DNA from: a virus
Reading direction: 5' to 3' (one strand)
Virus record (IMG/VR): IMGVR_UViG_3300049893_000902
Location: 1-22,768 of that record
Length of the DNA: 22,768 bases
Shown: piece after piece, positions 1 to 5,397 of the stretch
How positions within the stretch are numbered: the stretch's first letter is position 1
Layout: every line of letters starts with the position of its first letter
Made by a program: the position numbers and the translations under genes
Notes under the pieces: generated by a model
What the model saw: only the letters and a program-made list of their open reading frames with translations
The model's database searches: none
Told to the model about the DNA's origin: nothing

Positions 1-147
1 GAGGGCGCCAAGCTCCGGGCCGAGGGCGACAAGCTCCGGGCCGAGGGCGACAAGCTCCGGGCCGAGGGCGACAAGCTCTGGGCAGAGGGCGACAAGCTCT
101 GGGCCGAGGGCGACAAGCTCTGGGCCGAGGGCGCCAAGCTCTGGGCC
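1..147 (+). repeat. 21-bp in-frame tandem repeat, 7 units
   Basis: Seven contiguous 21-bp units (1-21, 22-42, 43-63, 64-84, 85-105, 106-126, 127-147) share the core GAGGGCGACAAGCTC. The first three carry CGG (Arg) at codon 6 and the last four TGG (Trp). Units 1 and 7 have GCC (Ala) instead of GAC (Asp) at codon 3. The array probably continues left of the window. The near-identity of the DNA, not just the protein, points to recent expansion by slippage or unequal recombination. Confidence 0.95.
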
Positions 148-267
148 GAGGCTGTGATCGAGGCGCACGGCAACATCACGATCGAGTGGCGCTGGCGGTC
201 GGACAAGCACGCATACGACTGCGCCATCGGCAACGGCGAGGTTTACACGGTGGAGGATGCGGAGTGA
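1..267 (+). CDS. heptapeptide-repeat phage protein, 3' part
   Basis: The reading frame is open from base 1 to TGA at 265-267, so only the last 88 codons are seen; the start lies outside the window. Residues 1-49 are seven back-to-back copies of a heptapeptide of the form EG(D/A)KL(R/W)A. The 7-residue period with regularly placed Leu and Trp/Arg suggests a long amphipathic helix or coiled coil. The remaining 39 residues form a non-repetitive tail beginning AVIEAHGNITIEW and ending VYTVEDAE. From memory, phages of Gram-negative bacteria carry proteins with this repeat plus a similar 'GNxTxEW...GNGEV' tail, but I know of no established function. The next gene begins at a GTG overlapping this stop, so the two are translationally coupled. 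Repeat number is likely to vary between relatives. Confidence 0.8.
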   Translation, partial: EGAKLRAEGDKLRAEGDKLRAEGDKLWAEGDKLWAEGDKLWAEGAKLWAEAVIEAHGNITIEWRWRSDKHAYDCAIGNGEVYTVEDAE

Positions 268-524
268 ACCAACGCAGCATGCACGGCCCGCGGCGGGTCG
301 ACACCGCTTGGCCGCAGACGCAGGTGATGCGGAGGCGGCGGTGCTACGTTTGCGGAGCCACGCCGGACGACGTTTGCAAGGCTGTTGACGGGCAAGTGGC
401 TGAATGCCCGCGCATCGTGCGGTCGCTGATCGACTGGCGCAACCCGCTCGAAGCCAGCGCCGCAGTCTGCGCTGGGATCGGGTTCGCGGTGCTCGCGGCG
501 ATGTGGGCGGGGGTGGTGGCATGA
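264..524 (+). CDS. small CxxC protein with C-terminal membrane helix
   Basis: I chose GTG 264 as the start: it overlaps the previous stop (GTGA) and has GGAGG at 252-256 with a 7-base spacer. The upstream ATG at 186 lies inside the previous gene. The 86-aa product has a basic N-terminus, a cysteine cluster around residues 30-50 (CYVCGA, then further Cys in DDVCKAV and AECPRI) that could bind a metal, and a hydrophobic C-terminal segment (about residues 66-86) that looks like a single membrane helix. I do not recognise a family. The ATG of the next gene overlaps its stop. It belongs to a block of tiny early-region genes. Confidence 0.65.
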   Translation: MNQRSMHGPRRVDTAWPQTQVMRRRRCYVCGATPDDVCKAVDGQVAECPRIVRSLIDWRNPLEASAAVCAGIGFAVLAAMWAGVVA

Positions 525-682
525 GCCGCCTAGCCGACGCCTTGATGTTCTGCTGCGTCGCCGTCGCGCTCGTCGTGCTCGGGCACTATGTGCTTTCGCC
601 GTCGCCGTGGTACGTGGCAATGAGCTACGGGTATCTGTCTGGGGTTCTCGCACTGGTGATCACGCGCAAGGGACTCGCATGA
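521..682 (+). CDS. 53-aa membrane protein
   Basis: ATG 521 overlaps the TGA of the preceding gene (ATGA). The product is 53 aa and mostly hydrophobic: one segment at about residues 6-25 (MFCCVAVALVVLGHYVL) and a second at about 33-48 (YVAMSYGYLSGVLALVI) suggest two membrane helices with a short turn. The same frame stays open upstream to 404, but that part lies inside the previous gene. There is no catalytic motif and I do not recognise a family. Small hydrophobic proteins of this kind are common in phage early regions. Translation probably depends on coupling with the genes on both sides. Confidence 0.6.
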   Translation: MSRLADALMFCCVAVALVVLGHYVLSPSPWYVAMSYGYLSGVLALVITRKGLA

Positions 683-873
683 CCACCCGCGGCAAGCAAC
701 CGAAGCAGCGCCAGCACCGCCTCAAACATCGGGCGTCGCACGGCAGCCCGATCTACAGCAAGCGTGTCGCGGCGTGGGTCACGCCGGGGCAACGGCAAGA
801 GTTCGAGCGCCGCGGAGGCAGCGAATGGCTGCGCAGGGTGCTCGATGTCGCGATTTTTCACGACATCCGTTAA
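679..873 (+). CDS. small basic protein, unknown function
   Basis: ATG 679 overlaps the previous stop (ATGA) and is preceded by AAGGGA at about 668-673. The 64-aa product is very basic in its N-terminal half (many Lys, Arg, His and Gln through residue 30). It then has a more ordered part with WVTPGQRQEFERRGGSEWLRRVL, which looks helical. The high charge could fit nucleic-acid binding, but no motif proves this. It ends the first coupled block; a 42-base gap follows before the next gene, in which I see only that gene's ribosome binding site. Confidence 0.6.
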   Translation: MTTRGKQPKQRQHRLKHRASHGSPIYSKRVAAWVTPGQRQEFERRGGSEWLRRVLDVAIFHDIR

Positions 874-915
874 TCCGGTGCCCGTAAGTGGCCACAACCA
901 CCACAGGAGCCACCA

Positions 916-1215
916 ATGACAACTGAACAACTCAAGCTGATCCTTGACGCGTTCGCCACCCTCACGGCCACCGGCAAGGAGGCGTTCGTCTGGTGGCTGT
1001 TCGCTGATCGTGTGCTAGGTTCGCTGACCGTCATCATCTGCATCTCGATCGTGGCATATGTGGCGCTGCGCATTCTGACCCGCGCTATCGGCAGCCGCAT
1101 GGAAGGATTCCGGGAACAACTGGGCGTCGACATTACCGACGGCATCCTGTACGGATTCCGCGAGACACGGCGCCAGGTGTTTGACCTGATCGAGCAAAGC
1201 CGGGCTAAGAAATGA
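916..1215 (+). CDS. single-pass membrane protein, unknown
   Basis: ATG 916 has a clear AGGAG about 6 bases upstream. The 99-aa product starts with a short amphipathic stretch (residues 1-25), has a hydrophobic helix at about residues 34-54 (LGSLTVIICISIVAYVALRIL), and ends in a charged helical tail of about 45 residues ending in KK. The layout is one membrane helix plus a cytoplasmic helix. Phage membrane proteins of this shape are common but I cannot name a family. It is the first gene of a second coupled block; the next ATG overlaps its stop. Confidence 0.7.
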   Translation: MTTEQLKLILDAFATLTATGKEAFVWWLFADRVLGSLTVIICISIVAYVALRILTRAIGSRMEGFREQLGVDITDGILYGFRETRRQVFDLIEQSRAKK

Positions 1216-1424
1216 TCGCCACCATCACCTACACCCGCCGCCCGCTGTGGGTCCGCCTGCTGCGCCCGCTCGCGTGCTGGTATCTGCGGCGCGACATCGC
1301 GAGCGCCGAAGCCTACGCACGCAACACGCTGGACGGCGGGGTGCTGACAGCCGAACAGGTCGCGCAGCTGCGCGCGAACATCACTCCGCGCCGGGCGCTG
1401 CTGGTGTGGTGGGAGAGGTCATGA
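1212..1424 (+). CDS. 70-aa hypothetical protein
   Basis: ATG 1212 overlaps the TGA at 1213-1215. The 70-aa product is basic at the start (TRRPLWVRLLRPLACWYLRR), followed by a helix-like stretch with SAEAYARNTLDGGVLTAEQVAQLRAN. A membrane-surface or nucleic-acid contact is possible for the first part, but nothing recognisable supports a function. No strong Shine-Dalgarno is seen, so it is probably read by termination-reinitiation from the gene before. It is followed by another ATGA overlap. Confidence 0.6.
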   Translation: MIATITYTRRPLWVRLLRPLACWYLRRDIASAEAYARNTLDGGVLTAEQVAQLRANITPRRALLVWWERS

Positions 1425-1675
1425 TGACCACAGACGAAATCATGGCACTGGCAGATGACTATTTGAAAACTGGCCTCGAAAGGGTGGTCATTGCCTCAGA
1501 GGTGCGCCTAGCCCGTGAGAAAATTCGATCCGCCATCGAAGCCCTACAGGCAGAGGCGACGCGGTATCGGTGGCTGCGTGACGATGCTCCTCACGGTGAG
1601 ACCGCGCGCATTTTGACCAGACTGCCCGGCGACGAGTGGTGCTCAGTAATCGACGCCGCAATGGAACAGAAATGA
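1421..1675 (+). CDS. phage hypothetical protein with RYRWLRD motif
   Basis: Two ATGs in frame lie at 1421 and 1424; 1421 overlaps the previous stop and is preceded by GGAGAGG. The product is 84 aa (83 from 1424). Residues 20-55 look helical, leading to the motif EATRYRWLRDDAP, which recurs in many small phage proteins of unknown function encoded near recombination genes. The C-terminal part contains GDEWCSVIDAAM, also typical of this loosely defined group. It lies directly before the RecE-like nuclease, whose ATG overlaps its stop. Confidence 0.7.
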   Translation: MMTTDEIMALADDYLKTGLERVVIASEVRLAREKIRSAIEALQAEATRYRWLRDDAPHGETARILTRLPGDEWCSVIDAAMEQK

Positions 1676-2487
1676 CACCTACTGAGTACGCCGCGCTCGA
1701 CGGGGTGAACTGGTCGACGCTGAAGTACCTACGCGACTCCGGCCTCGCCTATCACTACGCGCTGTCGAACCCGCGCGAAGACACTAACGACCTCGCGCTC
1801 GGCCGCCTCACGCATGCCCTCGTGTTCGAGCCCGATACGTTCGAGCGCGACTTCGCAATCTACGAGGGCGGCACCCGTCGCGGCAAAGAGTGGGAGGCGT
1901 TCAAGGCCGAGCACCATGGCCAGACGATCTTCAAGCCCGACGAGATCGAGGTTGCCGTCGCGATGGCCGACGCGGTGAAGCGACACCCGCTCGTGCAACC
2001 GTACCTGGACGGCGGCGAATACGAGCGCGTGCTGCGCTGGGTCGACGACCGGACTGGCATGCGGTGCAAGGCGCGGCCGGACTGGCTGCAGCCGCACCGG
2101 CGCGCACTCATTGACCTGAAGACCGCCAAGAGCATCGAGGGGCGCCAGTTCGGCAACGCCGCCGCGCGCTACGGCTATCACTGCCAGCTCGCGCACTACG
2201 GCGCCGGTGTTACTGCCGCGCTCGGGTGGCGGCCGGAACAAGTGCGGTTGATCGCAGTCGAAAAGACGCCGCCGCACGATGTCGGTGTCTTCGTCGTAAC
2301 CGAGGATGACCTCTACGCCGGCGCAGAGGAGGTCGGCGAACTGATGCAGAAACTGCGCGCCTACACCGACGCGCAATCGTGGCCCGGGCGCTATTCTGAG
2401 GAACAGGCGCTGCAACTACCGGCCTGGCTGTTCCTCGACGAAGAGGACGCCGACGCAGATGGTCTCGGCCTGTCCTTAGGGGCATGA
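1672..2487 (+). CDS. RecE-like exonuclease, PD-(D/E)XK family
   Basis: A 271-aa protein from ATG 1672, which overlaps the previous stop. It matches the pattern of the phage/prophage 'exodeoxyribonuclease VIII, PDDEXK-like' family (DUF3799 type). Visible signatures are YAALDGVNWSTLKYL at the N-terminus, ALGRLTHALVFEP (about residues 42-54; the His lies on the first conserved helix), KARPDWLQP with ALIDLKTAKS (the D...DxK active-site core, about residues 129-153), and YHCQLAHY (the QxxxY motif, about 170-177). In known members this nuclease resects double-stranded DNA 5' to 3' to leave single strands for annealing. Residues after about 255 are acidic. The partner may be the next gene. No RecT, Beta or Erf annealase is present in the window. 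Confidence 0.88.
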   Translation: MTPTEYAALDGVNWSTLKYLRDSGLAYHYALSNPREDTNDLALGRLTHALVFEPDTFERDFAIYEGGTRRGKEWEAFKAEHHGQTIFKPDEIEVAVAMADAVKRHPLVQPYLDGGEYERVLRWVDDRTGMRCKARPDWLQPHRRALIDLKTAKSIEGRQFGNAAARYGYHCQLAHYGAGVTAALGWRPEQVRLIAVEKTPPHDVGVFVVTEDDLYAGAEEVGELMQKLRAYTDAQSWPGRYSEEQALQLPAWLFLDEEDADADGLGLSLGA

Positions 2488-2488
2488 A

Positions 2489-3082
2489 ATGGACATGGGA
2501 CTCGGGTTTCTCGGAACCTACATCACCGCGGCGGAGCTGGTCGGCAAGGAACCGACGTTGACGATCGGTAGGGTCACGCTCGAGAAGGTTGAGTCGTTGA
2601 AGGCAACCGACGACGCAGGCGCGGGCAAGATGAAGGATCGCGTGATCGTCTACTTCAAGGAATCGAAGAGCGAGCGCGGCTGGCTCCTCAACCGCACAAA
2701 CGCCGAGTGTATCAAGGAGTTGTGGGGGCGCGAGACCGACAACTGGCTCGGGCACAAGGTCACGCTCTACACGACGCCGGTGCGTGTCGGGCCGAAGGTC
2801 GAACCAGGCATCCGCGTGAAGGGATCGCCTGAGCTGGACAAGCCGCGGACATTCGACCTCAAGTTGCCGCGAAAGAAGCCGACGCCGATGACGCTGGTGC
2901 CGACCGGCAAGACGAAGCCGGCGGATGCGCCGCCCGCCGCCCGCACCGCCGCCGACTACATCGCCGCAATCGAGTCCGCGACGAGCGCGGAGACGGCCGG
3001 GCTCGAGCTGGACGCCGCGCGCGATCTGCCGGCGGAAGAGGCGGCGAAGGTGGTCGCGGCGTATCGGGCGAGGTGGGAATGA
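2489..3082 (+). CDS. possible ssDNA-binding (OB-fold-like) recombination partner
   Basis: ATG 2489 is one base past the nuclease stop and has AGGGG about 7 bases upstream. The 197-aa protein has a beta-rich N-terminal domain of about 115 residues containing KDRVIVYFKE, a Trp-rich segment LNRTNAECIKELWG and NWLGHKVTLYT, then VGPKVEPGIRVKGSPEL. A proline-rich linker (about residues 125-150) and a helical C-terminal tail follow. Proteins with the 'W.G..v.LY...V..G....GIRV' pattern occur next to phage exonucleases. I infer an OB-fold-like single-strand binding role from the fold pattern and position, without a decisive motif. It may protect the strand produced by the nuclease. Confidence 0.75.
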   Translation: MDMGLGFLGTYITAAELVGKEPTLTIGRVTLEKVESLKATDDAGAGKMKDRVIVYFKESKSERGWLLNRTNAECIKELWGRETDNWLGHKVTLYTTPVRVGPKVEPGIRVKGSPELDKPRTFDLKLPRKKPTPMTLVPTGKTKPADAPPAARTAADYIAAIESATSAETAGLELDAARDLPAEEAAKVVAAYRARWE

Positions 3083-3356
3083 GTGCGCTTATTAGTCCGT
3101 TCGCAGATTGGTCTCCGGTGCGGGTGCTCGATTACTGCATCGCGCGACAAGCGGCGGCGCTGCTCAAACCACCCGACGCGATGCGGGGCCACGAGGTCTC
3201 CACATGGGGCAACTGCACGGATCACGCACAGCCTACATCACTGGATACAAAGCCGGCATCCGCGCCATCGAAGCAGAGCTATCTGGGCAGGCGCAGCCGG
3301 TGGCATGGTGCGACCCGGCTAGCGCGTCAACGCATCCCACCGCCACTCGGCGCTGA
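3079..3356 (+). pseudogene. small phage gene apparently split by a 1-base deletion
   Basis: ATG 3079 overlaps the previous stop. Its frame reads sensibly for about 50 residues (MSALISPFADWSPVRVLDYC, then EVSTWGNCTDHAQ) and then degrades into a Ser/Pro/Arg-rich sequence antisense to the spanin gene. In the -1 frame a sensible sequence picks up exactly there (AYITGYKAGIRAIEAEL, then VAWCDP) and stops at 3354-3356. Joining the frames around 3229-3233 gives a protein of about 92 aa that ends before the convergent late operon, with a 'GYxAGIxAxE' helix common in small phage proteins. No slippery site is visible at the junction. A one-base loss or sequencing error is likeliest. Alternatives are two overlapping genes, the second starting at ATG 3204 (50 aa). 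Confidence 0.5.
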
Positions 3357-3920
3357 GGCCGGCGGCGCGTTCAGCGTTGCGGCCTCGGCCCAGTCGAGCC
3401 CGCGCTGCCTCCGCGCTCGGTACTCGTCCAGTAGTACCGCACCCTCGCTGCCCAAGTCGCCGCCTGCTGCAAGGCTGCCTGCGAGGTCTGCGACCACTCC
3501 TGCACCCTCGTCGAGTAGCTGCTCGCAGCGGGCGAGTCTGGCTCCGTCAGCGCCGCCGGTATCGGCGGGACGCTCGGCGGCGGCACGGCGAGCGGCTGCG
3601 AGGTCGTCGCGCAGCTGGACAACCACAGCGCCGCGGCGCACATCAGCAGCCTTGCGGTCGGCATCTGCCTTCTCCTTGGCCTGCATGGCCTCGAGGTAGC
3701 GGAACTCGCCGCGGGAGTCGAGCTGCGCTCGAGCGGCGCTGGTGGCGGCGTTCGCCGCCTTCTGCCGTTCGCCCTCGGCGATGAACGGCGCGGCGCCCGC
3801 CTTTCGCCCCGCCTCGAAGGTCTCTTCCTTGGCGTACTCGTGCCACCGCCACGCGCCCCACAGCAGCACGGCGATGCCGCCGACGACGAGGATGCGGGGA
3901 AGGAGGGCGGCGCCGATCAC
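3327..3920 (-). CDS. Rz: inner-membrane spanin subunit (Rz-like)
   Basis: A 197-aa protein from GTG 3920. It has an N-terminal membrane anchor (about residues 5-23, LLPRILVVGGIAVLLWGAW), then a long charged, Ala-rich helical part with predicted coiled coil (about residues 30-130), and a less ordered Gly/Pro/Ala C-terminus. This is the layout of an i-spanin: the anchor sits in the inner membrane and the coiled coil spans the periplasm. The identification rests mainly on the lipoprotein gene nested in another frame (3371-3664), the hallmark of Rz/Rz1 pairs, and on its place after the endolysin. After endolysin action the pair fuses inner and outer membranes. It is the last gene of the late operon in the window. 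Confidence 0.85.
   Translation of the reverse strand: MIGAALLPRILVVGGIAVLLWGAWRWHEYAKEETFEAGRKAGAAPFIAEGERQKAANAATSAARAQLDSRGEFRYLEAMQAKEKADADRKAADVRRGAVVVQLRDDLAAARRAAAERPADTGGADGARLARCEQLLDEGAGVVADLAGSLAAGGDLGSEGAVLLDEYRARRQRGLDWAEAATLNAPPASAPSGGGMR
3348..3379. terminator. possible bidirectional terminator hairpin
   Basis: CGCTGA (3351-3356) and TCAGCG (3371-3376) pair perfectly around a GC-rich 14-base loop. The stem extends outward by two G-T pairs and a C-G pair in the + strand RNA (3348-3379). It lies exactly where the + operon ends (stop at 3354-3356) and the - operon ends (3327). There is no clear T-tract on either side, so this is a suggestion based on position and pairing. Confidence 0.3.
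3371..3664 (-). CDS. Rz1: outer-membrane spanin lipoprotein (Rz1-like), nested in Rz
   Basis: This 97-aa frame lies wholly inside the Rz-like gene in another - strand frame. ATG 3664 is preceded by GGAGAAGG. The product has a basic start (MPTAR), a hydrophobic stretch (LLMCAAALWL) and a lipobox ending LSSC, with the lipidated cysteine at residue 18. It is followed by ATT and a proline-rich segment (VPPPSVPPIP). Signal peptidase II cleavage, an Asp-free +2 position and the Pro-rich mature part fit Rz1 outer-membrane lipoproteins. The mature protein is about 80 aa, longer than the 40 of lambda Rz1 but within the range of other nested spanins. It would bind the C-terminus of the Rz-like partner. 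Confidence 0.88.
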   Translation of the reverse strand: MPTARLLMCAAALWLSSCATTSQPLAVPPPSVPPIPAALTEPDSPAASSYSTRVQEWSQTSQAALQQAATWAARVRYYWTSTERGGSAGSTGPRPQR

Positions 3921-3926
3921 GGCGTC

Positions 3927-4166
3927 TCACATCGAAGTTATGGTGATGGTGCCTGCGTATTGATCAGCTGCGCCAGAAGTTAGCGGGCGGTGGGTCGTTC
4001 CCGGTATCCCGCACCACACAAGCGGATACCATGGGTGCGGCTGCGACGGCCATTGTGGTGGCGCGGGCGGCTGGACATAGTACGGAACATACACCACCTG
4101 CGGCCTCGTCTCCAGCTCGCGCACGCGGCGCTCAAGTTCCTCGATGCGCTGCTTGTCAGTGTTCAT
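3927..4166 (-). CDS. small coiled-coil, proline/tyrosine-rich protein
   Basis: A 79-aa protein from ATG 4166 with AAGGG about 6 bases upstream. Residues 4-21 form a short coiled coil with heptad leucines (RIEELERRVRELE). A Pro/Tyr/Trp-rich middle follows (VVYVPYYVQPPAPPQW and HPWYPLVW), then a polar tail. The N-terminal pattern resembles SlyX-like or other short coiled-coil phage proteins, but I assign no family. It lies between the tRNA and the spanin genes, 17 bases after the CCA end of the tRNA; the Rz-like GTG begins 6 bases after its stop. Confidence 0.65.
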   Translation of the reverse strand: MNTDKQRIEELERRVRELETRPQVVYVPYYVQPPAPPQWPSQPHPWYPLVWCGIPGTTHRPLTSGAADQYAGTITITSM

Positions 4167-4183
4167 GTGCGCCCTTCATGCGG

Positions 4184-4258
4184 TGGTTGCGGGCCTCGGA
4201 GTCGAACCGAGTATCTCCGGCTTATGAGACCGGCGGATTGCCGTCTTCCACGCCCACG
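4184..4258 (-). tRNA. tRNA-Met (CAT anticodon), CCA encoded
   Basis: On the - strand a full cloverleaf can be drawn. The acceptor arms are 4258-4252 and 4194-4188 (six pairs including one G-U, with a C-A at the end). The D stem is GGA/TCC (4249-4247, 4237-4235) with GG in the loop. The anticodon stem is CCGGT/GCCGG (4233-4229, 4221-4217) around loop CTCATAA. There is a 5-base variable loop, and a perfect 5-bp T stem (CTCGG/CCGAG) around TTCGACT. The discriminator A is at 4187 and CCA at 4186-4184. The anticodon CAT (4226-4224) indicates elongator Met, or Ile if the C is modified to lysidine. Its 5' half overlaps the end of the zinc-ribbon gene by 37 bases, including the anticodon loop. Confidence 0.92.
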
Positions 4259-4440
4259 GCGCGATTGTTGCACGACTCGCACAGCCACGGATGTTCAAGC
4301 CCCGCGACGATCATCGCTCCGCAGTCTGGGCAGTGGTACATGCCGATGGGCATGTCTTTCAGCCGTTCGGGCTTCTCCTCGCAGCGCGCGTGGTAGAGAG
4401 GCCCGGGGCCGAAGCAGGCTGCGCAGGTGTCGTCGGTCAC
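4222..4440 (-). CDS. small zinc-ribbon protein
   Basis: GTG 4440 overlaps the endolysin stop (GTGA), giving 72 aa. The frame extends further upstream only inside the endolysin gene. Cysteines come in pairs: CAAC at residues 6-9 with Cys 20, and YHCPDCGAM (37, 40) with WLCESCNN (54, 57). The second set is a classic zinc ribbon. Its role is unknown; such proteins can act as small nucleic-acid or protein adaptors. The last 12 residues (AVGVEDGNPPVS) and the TAA stop are encoded by tRNA-Met sequence, so the protein end is constrained by the tRNA or was acquired by running into it. Confidence 0.72.
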   Translation of the reverse strand: MTDDTCAACFGPGPLYHARCEEKPERLKDMPIGMYHCPDCGAMIVAGLEHPWLCESCNNRAVGVEDGNPPVS

Positions 4441-4916
4441 GGGTAGAACACCCTGCGCCCGCTCGCCGGCGGCACCGTCTGCAGGTGGCACCAGCCCTTC
4501 GTCGCCGCGGGGTGCTCCATCCATAGCCCGAGGTCTTCGAGCGCACGCTGCCCGGCGTCGCTCAGCAGCCACTCGTCGAGCACGCCGTCATCGTCCGAGA
4601 CATCGATCGCCTGCCCGGTCATGTGCTTACTGTTCTTCGCCGCGCGCGGGGTCTGCGCGTTGACCGATGCCGGCCGCCACCCGCTGTTCACGCAGCCGAA
4701 CCCGTTGTCGGACTTGCTCGCGCACACGCCCTCCGCGGCCGCGCGCTCGAGCAGCCGATTCGCCAAGTCGACCGTGCGCTCGGCATTGGCGCGGATGTCG
4801 GTGCTGAGCTGCAGCGCGTAGTGCGCGTCGCGGTGCATCCAGTAGTCGCGCATGGTGATGTATGGCTCGTCTGCAGCGAGCGCCGCAGCGACTGGATCGG
4901 ATACGGCAGCCGTCAT
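4437..4916 (-). CDS. endolysin, M15-type L-Ala-D-Glu/D-Ala peptidase
   Basis: A 159-aa protein from ATG 4916, which overlaps the stop of the mini-gene before it. The upstream 12 codons of the open frame are unlikely to be used. The C-terminal half carries the peptidase M15 (VanY/DUF882-like) zinc site: SGWRPASVN (78-86), SKHMTGQAIDVSD (96-108; His 98 and Asp 105 as ligands) and GWCHLQ (141-146; His 144). A nearby acidic residue, such as Glu 134 of LWMEH, could be the catalytic base. The N-terminal 60 residues are helical without a signal peptide, so release needs a holin. It would cut peptide stems of peptidoglycan. It sits between holin candidates and spanins, as expected for a lysis cassette. 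Confidence 0.88.
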   Translation of the reverse strand: MTAAVSDPVAAALAADEPYITMRDYWMHRDAHYALQLSTDIRANAERTVDLANRLLERAAAEGVCASKSDNGFGCVNSGWRPASVNAQTPRAAKNSKHMTGQAIDVSDDDGVLDEWLLSDAGQRALEDLGLWMEHPAATKGWCHLQTVPPASGRRVFYP

Positions 4917-4999
4917 GAGTGCACCTTCCCGTCGATCACCTTCAGCCCGCACTGGCGGGCGAGTTCAGCCCACGGCACCGGCGCGGCGAGCGGCGGCAT
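4913..4999 (-). CDS. 28-aa mini-gene coupled to the endolysin
   Basis: ATG 4999 overlaps the TGA of the exported protein before it, and the TGA at 4915-4913 overlaps the ATG of the endolysin. A GGAG lies about 9 bases upstream. The peptide begins MPPLAAPVPW and ends GKVHS, with a helix-like middle (AELARQCGLKVID). Both borders follow the ATGA pattern used by its neighbours, and no other frame covers this stretch, which is why I call it real. It may be a functional micropeptide or only a translational bridge that carries ribosomes to the endolysin start. Confidence 0.5.
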   Translation of the reverse strand: MPPLAAPVPWAELARQCGLKVIDGKVHS

Positions 5000-5397
5000 C
5001 AGGGCGCGCTCCGGTACTCCGTATCGCACACGGGGTCGATCGGCCCGGTCACGAACGTGCGCCACATCAATCGCATCGCGGTCGCGCGGTCGGGCGAGTC
5101 TGCGAGCAGGCGCATGCGCCCCAGCAGCGTCGCGATCGGATTGCTGTCCTTCCGCCCCGCGATCACTGGCTGTACCGGCGAGCTGGCGGCAGAGGTCGGC
5201 GAGCACACCCACGTCGCCCAGCGGCACGTCGGCCCCTCGCCGATGATGATCTCGGAGCCCTGGTAGTCGGCGTTCTTCAGTAGCGGCCAGCACGACGGGA
5301 CAGCAGGCGCCTGCGCTTCAACCGATCGAGGCCAAAGCAGCGCTGAGGTCAGACACAGCGGTGCGAGCCATCGCCAGTTTCGCCTCGACTGCACCAT
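4999..5397 (-). CDS. exported four-cysteine protein of the lysis region
   Basis: A 132-aa protein. I chose ATG 5397 because it has GGAGA at 5408-5404 and begins a clean signal peptide: MVQSRRNWRW, hydrophobic LAPLCLTSALLW, and likely cleavage after VEA (about residue 28). The mature part has cysteines at about 36, 58, 65 and 124, enough for two disulfides, so it probably works in the periplasm. It contains SEIIIGEGPTCRWATW, and I do not recognise a family. Its first 80 bases, encoding the signal peptide, overlap the end of the coiled-coil gene (5318-5590) in another frame. It might affect wall access, lysis timing or superinfection. Confidence 0.68.
   Translation of the reverse strand: MVQSRRNWRWLAPLCLTSALLWPRSVEAQAPAVPSCWPLLKNADYQGSEIIIGEGPTCRWATWVCSPTSAASSPVQPVIAGRKDSNPIATLLGRMRLLADSPDRATAMRLMWRTFVTGPIDPVCDTEYRSAP

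Noticed and set aside
1-147. CRISPR-like or non-coding repeat array
   Set aside because: The 21-bp units are contiguous without spacers and keep one open reading frame; they are protein repeats.
874-915. Possible promoter in the gap between early genes
   Set aside because: Only the AGGAG of the next gene stands out; no -35/-10 pair with proper spacing was seen.
1729-2415. 228-codon - strand frame
   Set aside because: Antisense to the RecE-like nuclease, whose family motifs are clear.
3357-3699. Continuation of the 3079 frame to 3699
   Set aside because: Beyond about 3240 the frame is Ser/Pro/Arg-rich and antisense to the spanin genes, so it is not likely protein-coding.
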